Of a stretch of DNA of 5,773 nucleotides, positions 1 to 4,743 are shown piece by piece. The notes beneath the pieces are model-generated. The model was given only the letters and a program-made list of their open reading frames with translations. It was not told the origin of the DNA and made no database searches. Position 1 is the stretch's first letter. Every line of letters begins with the position of its first letter. The position numbers and the translations under genes were made by a program. The stretch comes from Clostridia bacterium (GTDB lineage Bacteria; Bacillota; Clostridia; Christensenellales; UBA1242): contig JAFZND010000116.1 in assembly GCA_017553065.1 (NCBI GenBank), positions 1 to 5,773 of the forward strand, read 5' to 3'.

Positions 1-2
1 AT

Positions 3-329
3 GGTAACCATGGTGCTGGCAATATGAGTGGCCTTGTGTTTGCAGGACATACTAATTCTACAACTGGCAAAACTGATTATGGTTTCCATATTATTATGAA
101 TACAGGTGCAGTAAAAAATGTTGCACTCGATGAAGAAAGTATTACTGCTGAATTGTTGGCAAAACATACCACCCAACTAAATGGTTACAAAACATTATTT
201 GATTATTCGTATGATAAGGTTGCAACAAGTAGCAATTACAATACTGAAGTTAAAAATTTAGTTGCTCAATTAAAGGCAAGCATAAAGATTGTGTACTATG
301 AAAATAGATACAAAGATTTGTGGAAATAA
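3..329 (+). CDS. C-terminal fragment of a probable parvulin-type peptidyl-prolyl isomerase (foldase)
   Basis: This is the 3' end of a gene that starts left of the window: the frame is open from position 3 through the stop at 327-329, and the internal ATG at 24 has no Shine-Dalgarno site, so it is not taken as the start. The visible part is about 108 residues. Near its beginning the string YGFHII, after a Gly-containing stretch with SGLVFAG, resembles the closing strand of a PPIC/parvulin rotamase domain, where a YG-H-I pattern precedes the domain end. A charged, helix-prone tail follows and ends in YENRYKDLWK. PrsA/SurA-like foldases help exported proteins fold outside the membrane. The catalytic part lies outside the window, so the family is inferred from one motif; a protein with an unrelated C-terminal domain is possible. 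A strong terminator follows directly. Confidence 0.5.
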   Translation, partial: GNHGAGNMSGLVFAGHTNSTTGKTDYGFHIIMNTGAVKNVALDEESITAELLAKHTTQLNGYKTLFDYSYDKVATSSNYNTEVKNLVAQLKASIKIVYYENRYKDLWK

Positions 330-338
330 CTAAAATTT

Positions 339-368
339 AAATCCTAGTAATTATACTAGGATTTTTTT
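339..368 (+). terminator. Rho-independent terminator after the foldase-like gene
   Basis: An 11-bp perfect stem (339-349 paired with 354-364, core ATCCTAGTA/TACTAGGAT) has a 4-nt ATTA loop, and a run of seven T spans 362-368. It begins 10 nt after the stop codon and separates this gene from the next transcription unit. Confidence 0.9.
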
Positions 369-394
369 ATTTATTCAATTTTGGCTAATTTGAT

Positions 395-423
395 TTGGTC
401 AATATGATTTATCGTGGTATGAT
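395..423 (+). promoter_or_regulatory. Sigma-A promoter of the flippase-like gene
   Basis: A -35 element TTGGTC (395-400), a 17-nt spacer and a -10 element TATGAT (418-423) fit the housekeeping consensus. A second -10-like TATAAT overlaps at 423-428 but has no -35 at proper distance. Transcription would start near 430, giving a very short leader before the coding start at 438 or 447. Confidence 0.6.
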
Positions 424-437
424 ATAATAAAGAGTGT

Positions 438-1664
438 GTGGCAACTATGACAAAAAAAGTAAATAAACAACTCAATAATGTTGTGTACAAACCAGGCAAG
501 GCAAAAGAATCCCTTACTTTTTTTGTAGATAATTCTGGCAAAAATTTGGAAGATACATCAACATATCTAAAACAAACTGAACAAAAAGCATTAAAGCAAA
601 AATCAAATAGAAGCAAGATAATTAATTTGGTTTGTTTTATAATTAGTATTTTGGTGCTTGTAATTACTTTAATTGTGCAACAACATACTTATGGTGTGCA
701 TGATATTACAACACTTGAAATAAGGCAAAGATATTTGTGGCTCACATTACTTGCATTCTTTGGTATTATGATGTGTGATAGCATCCGCACAAGTGTGCTT
801 ATTCATAGGTCTACAGGTGAATTGCGCCCATCCTTGTCGTTTAAATCAACTGTAATTTGCAGGTATTATGATTGCATTACGCCATTTTCTTTTGGTGGGC
901 AACCATTTCAAATATATTATCTAAATTCACGCGGGGTGAAAGGTGGTGTGGCAAGTTCTGTGCCACTAGCAAAATATATTTATAGTCAAGTAACATTTTG
1001 CATTATATCTACCATTTTGCTTGCCGTAGGAATAGTAAACGGATTATTTTCTAATGCAAATACCCAAACAATTATATCTTTTAGTATTGTAACACTTGTA
1101 ATATGCATAATGTTCTTATGTGGAATATTCTTTATTTCATTAAGTAAAAAAGTTACACCAAAAGTAGTTTGGTGGCTAATTGGCGTTGCTTATAAATTTA
1201 AGATTGTTAAGAGTAGAGAACTTGCGTATGCAAACTCCATGAGATCTATTTTGGAGTATCAAAGAAGTATTAAGTACTATATGAAAAGCTTTTGGACTAC
1301 ACTTATAAGTTTTATTTTATCATTTGGCATCATTGCATTAAAAGGATTGATTCCATATTTGATTTACTTAATGTTTGTACCAAATCCAACAGTAAGTTAC
1401 TTTACAATACTTATACTATATAATGCTTGCGAACTAATAACCATGTTTATACCTATACCTGGTGGCTCAGGTGTTGCCGAATTGTCATTTACAACATTAT
1501 TCTTTGCAATGTTCCCAGAAACATATATCTTCTGGGCAATGGTGTTCTTTAGAGTGTTTACATATTATATTTATATTGCACAAGGCATGTTGGTACATAT
1601 ATATGATATTATAATTGGAAACAAATTTAACGATAAATATTTAAGTAGTAAAAATTTAAGATAA
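438..1664 (+). CDS. Flippase-like integral membrane protein, LPG synthase TM / UPF0104 family
   Basis: This is a polytopic membrane protein of the lysylphosphatidylglycerol synthase transmembrane family (related to the flippase half of MprF and to YbhN), without the soluble aminoacyl-transferase domain. Counting from the GTG at 438, a polar N-terminal tail of about 60 residues is followed by membrane segments near 61-80, 99-115, 180-201, 211-234, 284-312, 319-339 and 350-375. Two family signatures are clear: TPFSFGGQPFQIYYL at 148-162, and PIPGGSGVAE at 339-348. Length (408 or 405 aa) is normal for stand-alone members. The ATG at 447 is at least as likely a start as the GTG; the only ribosome-site candidate is AAAGAG at 429-434. 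The family is thought to move lipid-linked substrates across the membrane; the substrate here cannot be read. The last 9 nt overlap the convergent gene on the other strand. Confidence 0.88.
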   Translation: MATMTKKVNKQLNNVVYKPGKAKESLTFFVDNSGKNLEDTSTYLKQTEQKALKQKSNRSKIINLVCFIISILVLVITLIVQQHTYGVHDITTLEIRQRYLWLTLLAFFGIMMCDSIRTSVLIHRSTGELRPSLSFKSTVICRYYDCITPFSFGGQPFQIYYLNSRGVKGGVASSVPLAKYIYSQVTFCIISTILLAVGIVNGLFSNANTQTIISFSIVTLVICIMFLCGIFFISLSKKVTPKVVWWLIGVAYKFKIVKSRELAYANSMRSILEYQRSIKYYMKSFWTTLISFILSFGIIALKGLIPYLIYLMFVPNPTVSYFTILILYNACELITMFIPIPGGSGVAELSFTTLFFAMFPETYIFWAMVFFRVFTYYIYIAQGMLVHIYDIIIGNKFNDKYLSSKNLR

Positions 1665-2627
1665 TGCTTTTGCGTTATCTTTTTTTATTACTGTGTAATA
1701 TAATTTTTTGCGAATTTCGTGATTGTATATATTTTCACAATCCAAAATATTGTGCAATTCTAAATTTTCCCTTAATGTTTTTCCGCTCACATTAATTGTA
1801 TTATTGTTATCAAATATTTTTGAAAAACCATTGTTTTTAAGTAAATTTAACTTAAAATCATCAATTTTTTCATTATTTTTAATATAAATATTTGTTTCGC
1901 CACAAATTTTACTTGTGTGATTGTTCCATGTATTTAGTTGGCTTGTGAAATTTAGTTCATTTAAATTTTGACTAATTTCGAAATCTTCACATGCAAATTT
2001 GTACCCTAGTTTCTTTAGCTTGTTTGCAATTGTGATTGCATTTTTTATATCGTATTTACTAGTTGCATTTGATTTTGCTGTTTTGTATCCAAATATGCCG
2101 TCATCATTATTTAGTACAATTGTGGCGCGTGCACCATCTTGGCTAAATAGTGGATGAGTAATAATAAATTGTTCTAGTAGTGGTATGCATTCATTGTCTG
2201 TGCGTATGCGCTCATTAATACTGCGTTTGGATGTATATGTGGCAATATTTCCAGATTTGTCAATTATTAATTTATCAATAAAGCCATTTGATTTGGTGCT
2301 AGATGTATAGTTTAAGTTATGAAAAAATAGCACAAGTGGCTTTTTGTTTTTATCTTTTAATTCATCACTAATATTAACTAACACATAATTACTATTGTAA
2401 AGTGATTCAAGAGATTTACTAAATTCATCAGGTGTTAAATGATTTTCGTCATTATCTTCTGCATTTTTATTTTTGACATCTAGTGCAATTTGGGGATATG
2501 CGAGCAATTTGTTAAAAGATAGATATGTTATTTGCTCATTTGCAAATGCATCTTTTTTGGGTACTATTAGTAGTGCAGAAATAATTAATGCAATTATTAA
2601 AAACTTTTTCATATTATTAGTGTGCAT
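1656..2627 (-). CDS. Secreted NodB/polysaccharide-deacetylase-like protein, probably catalytically inactive
   Basis: This resembles the clostridial group of exported polysaccharide-deacetylase-like (NodB-fold) proteins. Residues 6-29 form a signal peptide (MKK, a hydrophobic core, then AFA before N30). Recognisable family landmarks, in order, are LTPDEFSKSL (64-73), YVLVNISD (81-88), KKPLVL (95-100), NGF-DKL--D (114-123), THPLFSQDGA (157-166), GIFGYKT (177-183), a helix ending in LGYKFA (207-212), W234 with GET (243-245), NNGF (265-268) and SGKTL (281-285). Metal-binding positions are changed: where relatives have S-[FI]-D-D this protein has FFHN (101-104), and the H-S-x-G-H element after FA is CEDFEI (213-218). 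It therefore probably binds rather than deacetylates glycans. Neither ATG (2627, or 2612 = residue 6) has a Shine-Dalgarno site; 2612 gives a more typical signal peptide. The family assignment comes from remembered motif order, not a search. Confidence 0.7.
   Translation of the reverse strand: MHTNNMKKFLIIALIISALLIVPKKDAFANEQITYLSFNKLLAYPQIALDVKNKNAEDNDENHLTPDEFSKSLESLYNSNYVLVNISDELKDKNKKPLVLFFHNLNYTSSTKSNGFIDKLIIDKSGNIATYTSKRSINERIRTDNECIPLLEQFIITHPLFSQDGARATIVLNNDDGIFGYKTAKSNATSKYDIKNAITIANKLKKLGYKFACEDFEISQNLNELNFTSQLNTWNNHTSKICGETNIYIKNNEKIDDFKLNLLKNNGFSKIFDNNNTINVSGKTLRENLELHNILDCENIYNHEIRKKLYYTVIKKDNAKALS
1658..1686 (+). terminator. Terminator shared by two convergent genes, lying over both stop regions
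   Basis: A 10-bp stem (1658-1667 with 1672-1681, one G-T wobble) with a TTTT loop is followed by T through 1686. The plus-strand stop codon TAA (1662-1664) sits inside the left arm, and the hairpin also encodes the last residues of the minus-strand gene. Read on the minus strand the stem is followed by AAATTTTT, a weaker tail, so it may stop transcription in both directions. Confidence 0.8.
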
Positions 2628-2667
2628 ATTTTTGTCGAAATTATTATAAATGTGTCACATGACTTTA

Positions 2668-2697
2668 TGTGTATGTTTTTTTGCAATAATTATATAT
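2668..2697 (-). promoter_or_regulatory. Candidate sigma-E-type promoter for the NodB-like gene
   Basis: On the minus strand, ATATATA (complement of 2691-2697), a 15-nt spacer and CATACACA (complement of 2668-2675) resemble the sigma-E pattern (kmATATT, 13-15 nt, CATACAnT), with the final T missing. It would start transcription about 30 nt before the ATG at 2627. AT-richness makes the -35 half weak evidence. Confidence 0.3.
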
Positions 2698-2701
2698 TTT
2701 T

Positions 2702-2719
2702 TGACAATAAGTGACAATA
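2702..2719. repeat. Direct repeat TGACAATA, 10-nt period
   Basis: TGACAATA occurs at 2702-2709 and again at 2712-2719, exactly one helical turn apart, in the divergent region between the NodB-like gene and the TTG-started gene. It could be a tandem protein-binding site. A -10-like TATAAC lies downstream at 2729-2734, but the TTGACA at 2701-2706 is 22 nt away from it, too far for a standard sigma-A promoter. Confidence 0.35.
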
Positions 2720-2781
2720 TTTGCTCAGTATAACATTTTGTAAAGGCGTAAATAATTTACTAATATTATGGGAGAGAAAAG

Positions 2782-3192
2782 TTGATTAAAAAGATATTGG
2801 TCTTAATGACACTATGTGTAATTATTGTTTTGGGGCTTAGTAATGTAAATTCAAAAATTGGTGCTTTTGATTCTGACGCTGTTTACAAAACGGTAACCAA
2901 AGATATATCGCTTAAAGGTATTGAATGTGGTGACTATGTTATTGTTGACTATCTATTAAATAACGATAGTGTAGTTTCCAATAGTATTAAAGATAATGAT
3001 TATGGCAAGTTAAATAATTTTTTGAGTGAGTACGAATTTGTAAAAGTAAATAGTTATCTTGTTGGCAATATTTTGGTGAGCAAGTATTATTCGCCTTGGT
3101 TTAATTGGGGCGATTCAAATGGGTTAGCTGAGATTGCTGACTATGGCGATAGTTATGTTTTAGGGATTCCATATATTTTTGAAGGATATTGA
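2782..3192 (+). CDS. Unrecognised small exported or membrane-anchored protein
   Basis: I do not recognise this 136-residue protein. It starts at TTG, chosen because GGGAGAG (2770-2776) lies 5 nt upstream and no in-frame ATG or GTG near the beginning has such a site. Residues 1-22 are MIKK followed by a hydrophobic stretch, an uncleaved anchor or signal peptide without a lipobox. The rest is predicted extracytoplasmic, acidic and rich in Tyr, Asn and Asp, with one Cys (C49), an aromatic cluster YYSPWFNW (102-109), and the end LGIPYIFEGY. It lies 57 nt upstream of spoIIQ in the same direction with no terminator between, so read-through into spoIIQ is possible. Position alone suggests, but does not show, a sporulation or envelope role. 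Confidence 0.75.
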   Translation: MIKKILVLMTLCVIIVLGLSNVNSKIGAFDSDAVYKTVTKDISLKGIECGDYVIVDYLLNNDSVVSNSIKDNDYGKLNNFLSEYEFVKVNSYLVGNILVSKYYSPWFNWGDSNGLAEIADYGDSYVLGIPYIFEGY

Positions 3193-3193
3193 T

Positions 3194-3223
3194 GTATACA
3201 AATGAACTAATGTGGATATTATT
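3194..3223 (+). promoter_or_regulatory. Candidate sigma-F-type (forespore) promoter of spoIIQ
   Basis: GTATA (3194-3198), a 15-nt spacer and GGATATTATT (3214-3223) match the sigma-F pattern GYWTA, 15-16 nt, GGnnAnAnTW, with a single mismatch in the -10. The -35 begins 2 nt after the upstream stop codon. In B. subtilis and C. difficile spoIIQ is transcribed by sigma-F, so the match agrees with the gene call. Confidence 0.5.
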
Positions 3224-3249
3224 TTGATAATAATTTTTGGAGGGAAAAT

Positions 3250-3837
3250 ATGGATAACACAAGTGATAATACAAAAGCAAAAATTACATGGTTTGCAAAA
3301 TATTGGTACTTAATGTTGTTTGCCGTGGGTGTGCTTGCATTCATAATCACCATTGTTGCAGTTGGTTCTAATGAGGAAAAAATAAATAATAGCGTTGAGC
3401 CAACTAATGCTGCGGCACTAACATTTTATTTGCCATTAACAGATGCTACAATAACAAAAAATTATGATGATAAAGCATTGCAATACAATGCAACATTAAA
3501 TCAATGGGAAGTGCACAAGGCAATTGATTTTAGTGTAGCTAATGGTGCCAATGTGTGTGCAGCATGCTCTGGTAAAGTTGTAGATATTTACAGCACATAT
3601 TTGGATGGAACAGTGGTAGTTATTGAGCATGCAAATAACTTAAAAACAAAGTATGCATCCCTTGATAGCGAGTTAAATGTCGCCGTAGGCGACAATGTTG
3701 TGGGGGGTCAAATTATTGGCAGAGTTGCAAATAGTGCAAAAGGTGAAGCAGCAGAAGGTGCGCATTTGCATTTTGAAATGCTTGAAAATGACAAAAAAAT
3801 TGACCCATCAGCATATCTGAATTTGGAAAATAAATAA
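3250..3837 (+). CDS. spoIIQ: SpoIIQ-type M23 (LytM) sporulation protein
   Basis: This forespore membrane protein, in known sporeformers, pairs across the intermembrane space with SpoIIIAH to form the channel and engulfment zipper. A short cytoplasmic tail is followed by one membrane segment (about 18-38) and an extracytoplasmic LytM/M23 domain (about 58-190). The stretch Y79-N-A-T-L-N-Q-W-E-V-H89-K-A-I-D93 is typical of SpoIIQ rather than generic M23 enzymes. All four zinc-site positions are present: H89, D93, and H172-L-H174 in GAHLHFE. B. subtilis SpoIIQ has lost part of this site, while C. difficile keeps it, so this is the clostridial type and may bind zinc. Its 195-aa length is slightly short for the family. 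The start is fixed by GGAGGG (3239-3244), 5 nt before the ATG. spoIIID lies two genes downstream, and spoIIQ and spoIIID are near neighbours in many Bacillota. Confidence 0.88.
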   Translation: MDNTSDNTKAKITWFAKYWYLMLFAVGVLAFIITIVAVGSNEEKINNSVEPTNAAALTFYLPLTDATITKNYDDKALQYNATLNQWEVHKAIDFSVANGANVCAACSGKVVDIYSTYLDGTVVVIEHANNLKTKYASLDSELNVAVGDNVVGGQIIGRVANSAKGEAAEGAHLHFEMLENDKKIDPSAYLNLENK

Positions 3838-3867
3838 TTGTTTTTTGCAAAAGTTATGTATATTCGC

Positions 3868-3896
3868 TTTACAATGCTCACTCTAATTCATATAAT
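3868..3896 (+). promoter_or_regulatory. Strong sigma-A promoter of acpP
   Basis: TTTACA (3868-3873), a 17-nt spacer and a consensus TATAAT (3891-3896) place the transcript start near 3903, about 20 nt before the ATG. This makes acpP independent of the sporulation gene upstream. Confidence 0.85.
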
Positions 3897-3923
3897 GAGA
3901 TTGTAGTTTGTAAGGAGGGAGTT

Positions 3924-4157
3924 ATGACACTAGATAAGGTAAAAGAAATTTTAGCAAGTCAACTTAATGTAAAAGCAGACAAAATTACTCCACAAAGCAA
4001 TGTTATAGCAGACCTAGGCGCTGACAGCTTGGATGTTGTAGAGTTATTAATGACTCTTGAAGATGATTTCGGTATTGCTGTTAGTGATGAAGAAGCAGTA
4101 AATTTGAAAACAGTTGCAGACATTGTTAAGTTAATTGATTCAAAATTAGCAAAATAA
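3924..4157 (+). CDS. acpP: Acyl carrier protein
   Basis: This is the carrier of growing acyl chains in type II fatty-acid synthesis; holo-ACP synthase attaches 4'-phosphopantetheine to the serine of the DSL motif. At 77 residues it has the standard length. GADSLD at 32-37 holds the attachment site S35, followed by the acidic recognition helix VVELLMTLEDDFGI (38-51) and the SDEEA segment (54-58), both canonical. A strong ribosome site AAGGAGG (3912-3918) lies 5 nt before the ATG. A consensus promoter and a following terminator make it a single-gene unit. Fatty-acid acpP often sits beside plsX, fabD or rnc; here it stands alone between spoIIQ and spoIIID, so a second, specialised ACP elsewhere in the genome is possible, but the sequence itself looks like housekeeping ACP. 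Confidence 0.96.
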   Translation: MTLDKVKEILASQLNVKADKITPQSNVIADLGADSLDVVELLMTLEDDFGIAVSDEEAVNLKTVADIVKLIDSKLAK

Positions 4158-4171
4158 TTATTAATTTTTCT

Positions 4172-4195
4172 AGGCGGGTAAAACCGCCTTTTTTT
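4172..4195 (+). terminator. Rho-independent terminator after acpP
   Basis: A GC-rich 6-bp stem AGGCGG (4172-4177) / CCGCCT (4184-4189) with a GTAAAA loop is followed by an uninterrupted T run through 4195. It lies 15 nt after the acpP stop and isolates spoIIID from acpP transcription. Confidence 0.93.
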
Positions 4196-4216
4196 GTGCA
4201 TTTATTACATTTTTTG

Positions 4217-4245
4217 ACATAATAGGCAAAACTAAATCATACACT
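4217..4245 (+). promoter_or_regulatory. Sigma-E-type (mother-cell) promoter of spoIIID
   Basis: ACATAAT (4217-4223), a 14-nt spacer and CATACACT (4238-4245) fit the sigma-E pattern; the -10 matches CATACAnT completely. Transcription would begin near 4252, about 26 nt before the GTG. An overlapping TTGACA (4214-4219) has no convincing sigma-A -10 at 16-18 nt. In B. subtilis spoIIID is a sigma-E gene. Confidence 0.7.
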
Positions 4246-4277
4246 TTAATAACGATATTTATTTATGGAGTGTTAAA

Positions 4278-4514
4278 GTGTTAAAAAAAGAAGAATTGTA
4301 TGCCAAATACATGTTAAAAAACAAGTGTACGATAAGGCAAGCTGCCATTCATTTTGGAGTGGGTAAAAGTACACTGCACAATTACGTTTCTCACAAACTT
4401 GTAAAAACTAATAAAAGGTTACATGCAAAACTATCAAAGTTACTTGCCTACAACTTTTCGCAAAAGCATATTCGTGGCGGACTAAGTACTGCCCAAAAGT
4501 GCAAAAAGCGCTAA
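4278..4514 (+). CDS. spoIIID: Stage III sporulation transcriptional regulator SpoIIID
   Basis: SpoIIID is a small DNA-binding protein of the mother cell that, in B. subtilis, represses and activates many sigma-E genes and prepares the switch to sigma-K. The 78-residue protein shows the whole family layout: TIRQAAIHFGVGKSTLHNYV (18-37), a helix-turn-helix; then KLVKTNKRLHAKLSKLL (40-56); then HIRGG (64-68), the hallmark basic patch; and a basic tail ending CKKR. In the recognition helix the usual SKSTVHKD reads GKSTLHNY, so K and D after the His are replaced by N and Y. It starts at GTG with GGAG (4267-4270) 7 nt upstream. A sigma-E promoter precedes it and a terminator includes the stop codon. 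In many relatives mreB/mbl follows; here a lipoprotein gene does. Confidence 0.93.
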   Translation: MLKKEELYAKYMLKNKCTIRQAAIHFGVGKSTLHNYVSHKLVKTNKRLHAKLSKLLAYNFSQKHIRGGLSTAQKCKKR

Positions 4515-4529
4515 ATAAAGCGCTTTTTT
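4503..4529 (+). terminator. Rho-independent terminator containing the spoIIID stop codon
   Basis: A 10-bp stem AAAAAGCGCT (4503-4512) / AGCGCTTTTT (4519-4528) has a 6-nt AAATAA loop. The left arm encodes the last three residues (Lys-Lys-Arg), and the TAA at 4512-4514 straddles the stem-loop junction. The T run ends at 4529. Confidence 0.9.
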
Positions 4530-4591
4530 ATTGTTTATATGGTAGATTGAATAATGTTGTGTGATTTTATAAAAAAAATAAATATTTTTTT

Positions 4592-4640
4592 GTTGTCAAC
4601 TTTAAATCGTTTGACTTGCGTGCGCGCATGTGATTATAAT
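4592..4640 (+). promoter_or_regulatory. Strong sigma-A promoter of the lipoprotein gene with two palindromes
   Basis: TTGACT (4611-4616), an 18-nt spacer and TATAAT (4635-4640) form a near-consensus promoter, with A/T tracts at 4568-4590 that could act as an UP element. The spacer contains the GC-rich palindrome TGCGCGCA (4621-4628), striking in such AT-rich DNA. The inverted repeat GTTG-T-CAAC (4592-4600) lies just upstream of the -35. Either could be a repressor or activator site; no family is recognised. Confidence 0.75.
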
Positions 4641-4651
4641 ATCCATGAAGC

Positions 4652-4702
4652 GTATTATATTTTATATATAATACATAGGATGAAATATATTGGCGCATCC
4701 TA
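4652..4702 (+). other. Two hairpins in the 5' leader of the lipoprotein mRNA
   Basis: Hairpin 1 is GTATTATAT (4652-4660) with ATATAATAC (4666-4674), 9 bp and a TTTAT loop. Hairpin 2 is TAGGATG (4676-4682) with CATCCTA (4696-4702), 7 bp and a 13-nt loop containing TTGGCG. They are separated by one nucleotide and start a few bases after the predicted transcript start. There is no T run after either, so they are not terminators. The fold could stabilise the mRNA or regulate translation; it matches no riboswitch class I know. Confidence 0.45.
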
Positions 4703-4743
4703 ATACTAGACTTGGAACATATATTCAAAAGAGGCATTGACAA

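Noticed and set aside
371..616. Minus-strand open frame over the start of the flippase-like gene
   Set aside because: It spans the plus-strand promoter and coding start, has no ribosome site, and its translation looks like antisense of a real gene.
2701..2734. Sigma-A promoter for the TTG-started gene (TTGACA with TATAAC)
   Set aside because: The spacer is 22 nt, well outside 16-18 nt; the TTGACA is better explained as part of the TGACAATA repeat.
3838..3867. Terminator after spoIIQ
   Set aside because: TTTTGCAAAA (3843-3852) is a palindrome without a loop and has no T run after it; no stable hairpin is present.
3959..4201. Minus-strand open frame opposite acpP
   Set aside because: It is entirely antisense to a certain acyl carrier protein and its terminator; its residues mirror the ACP codons.
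4680..4703. Possible seven-codon upstream open frame (ATG to TAA) in the lipoprotein leader
   Set aside because: Its ATG lies in the arm of hairpin 2 and has no properly spaced Shine-Dalgarno site; too short to support.
4645..4743. Known riboswitch in the lipoprotein leader
   Set aside because: The two simple hairpins lack the conserved loops of the cyclic-di-GMP, SAM, preQ1 or fluoride classes, and no expression platform such as a terminator is visible.
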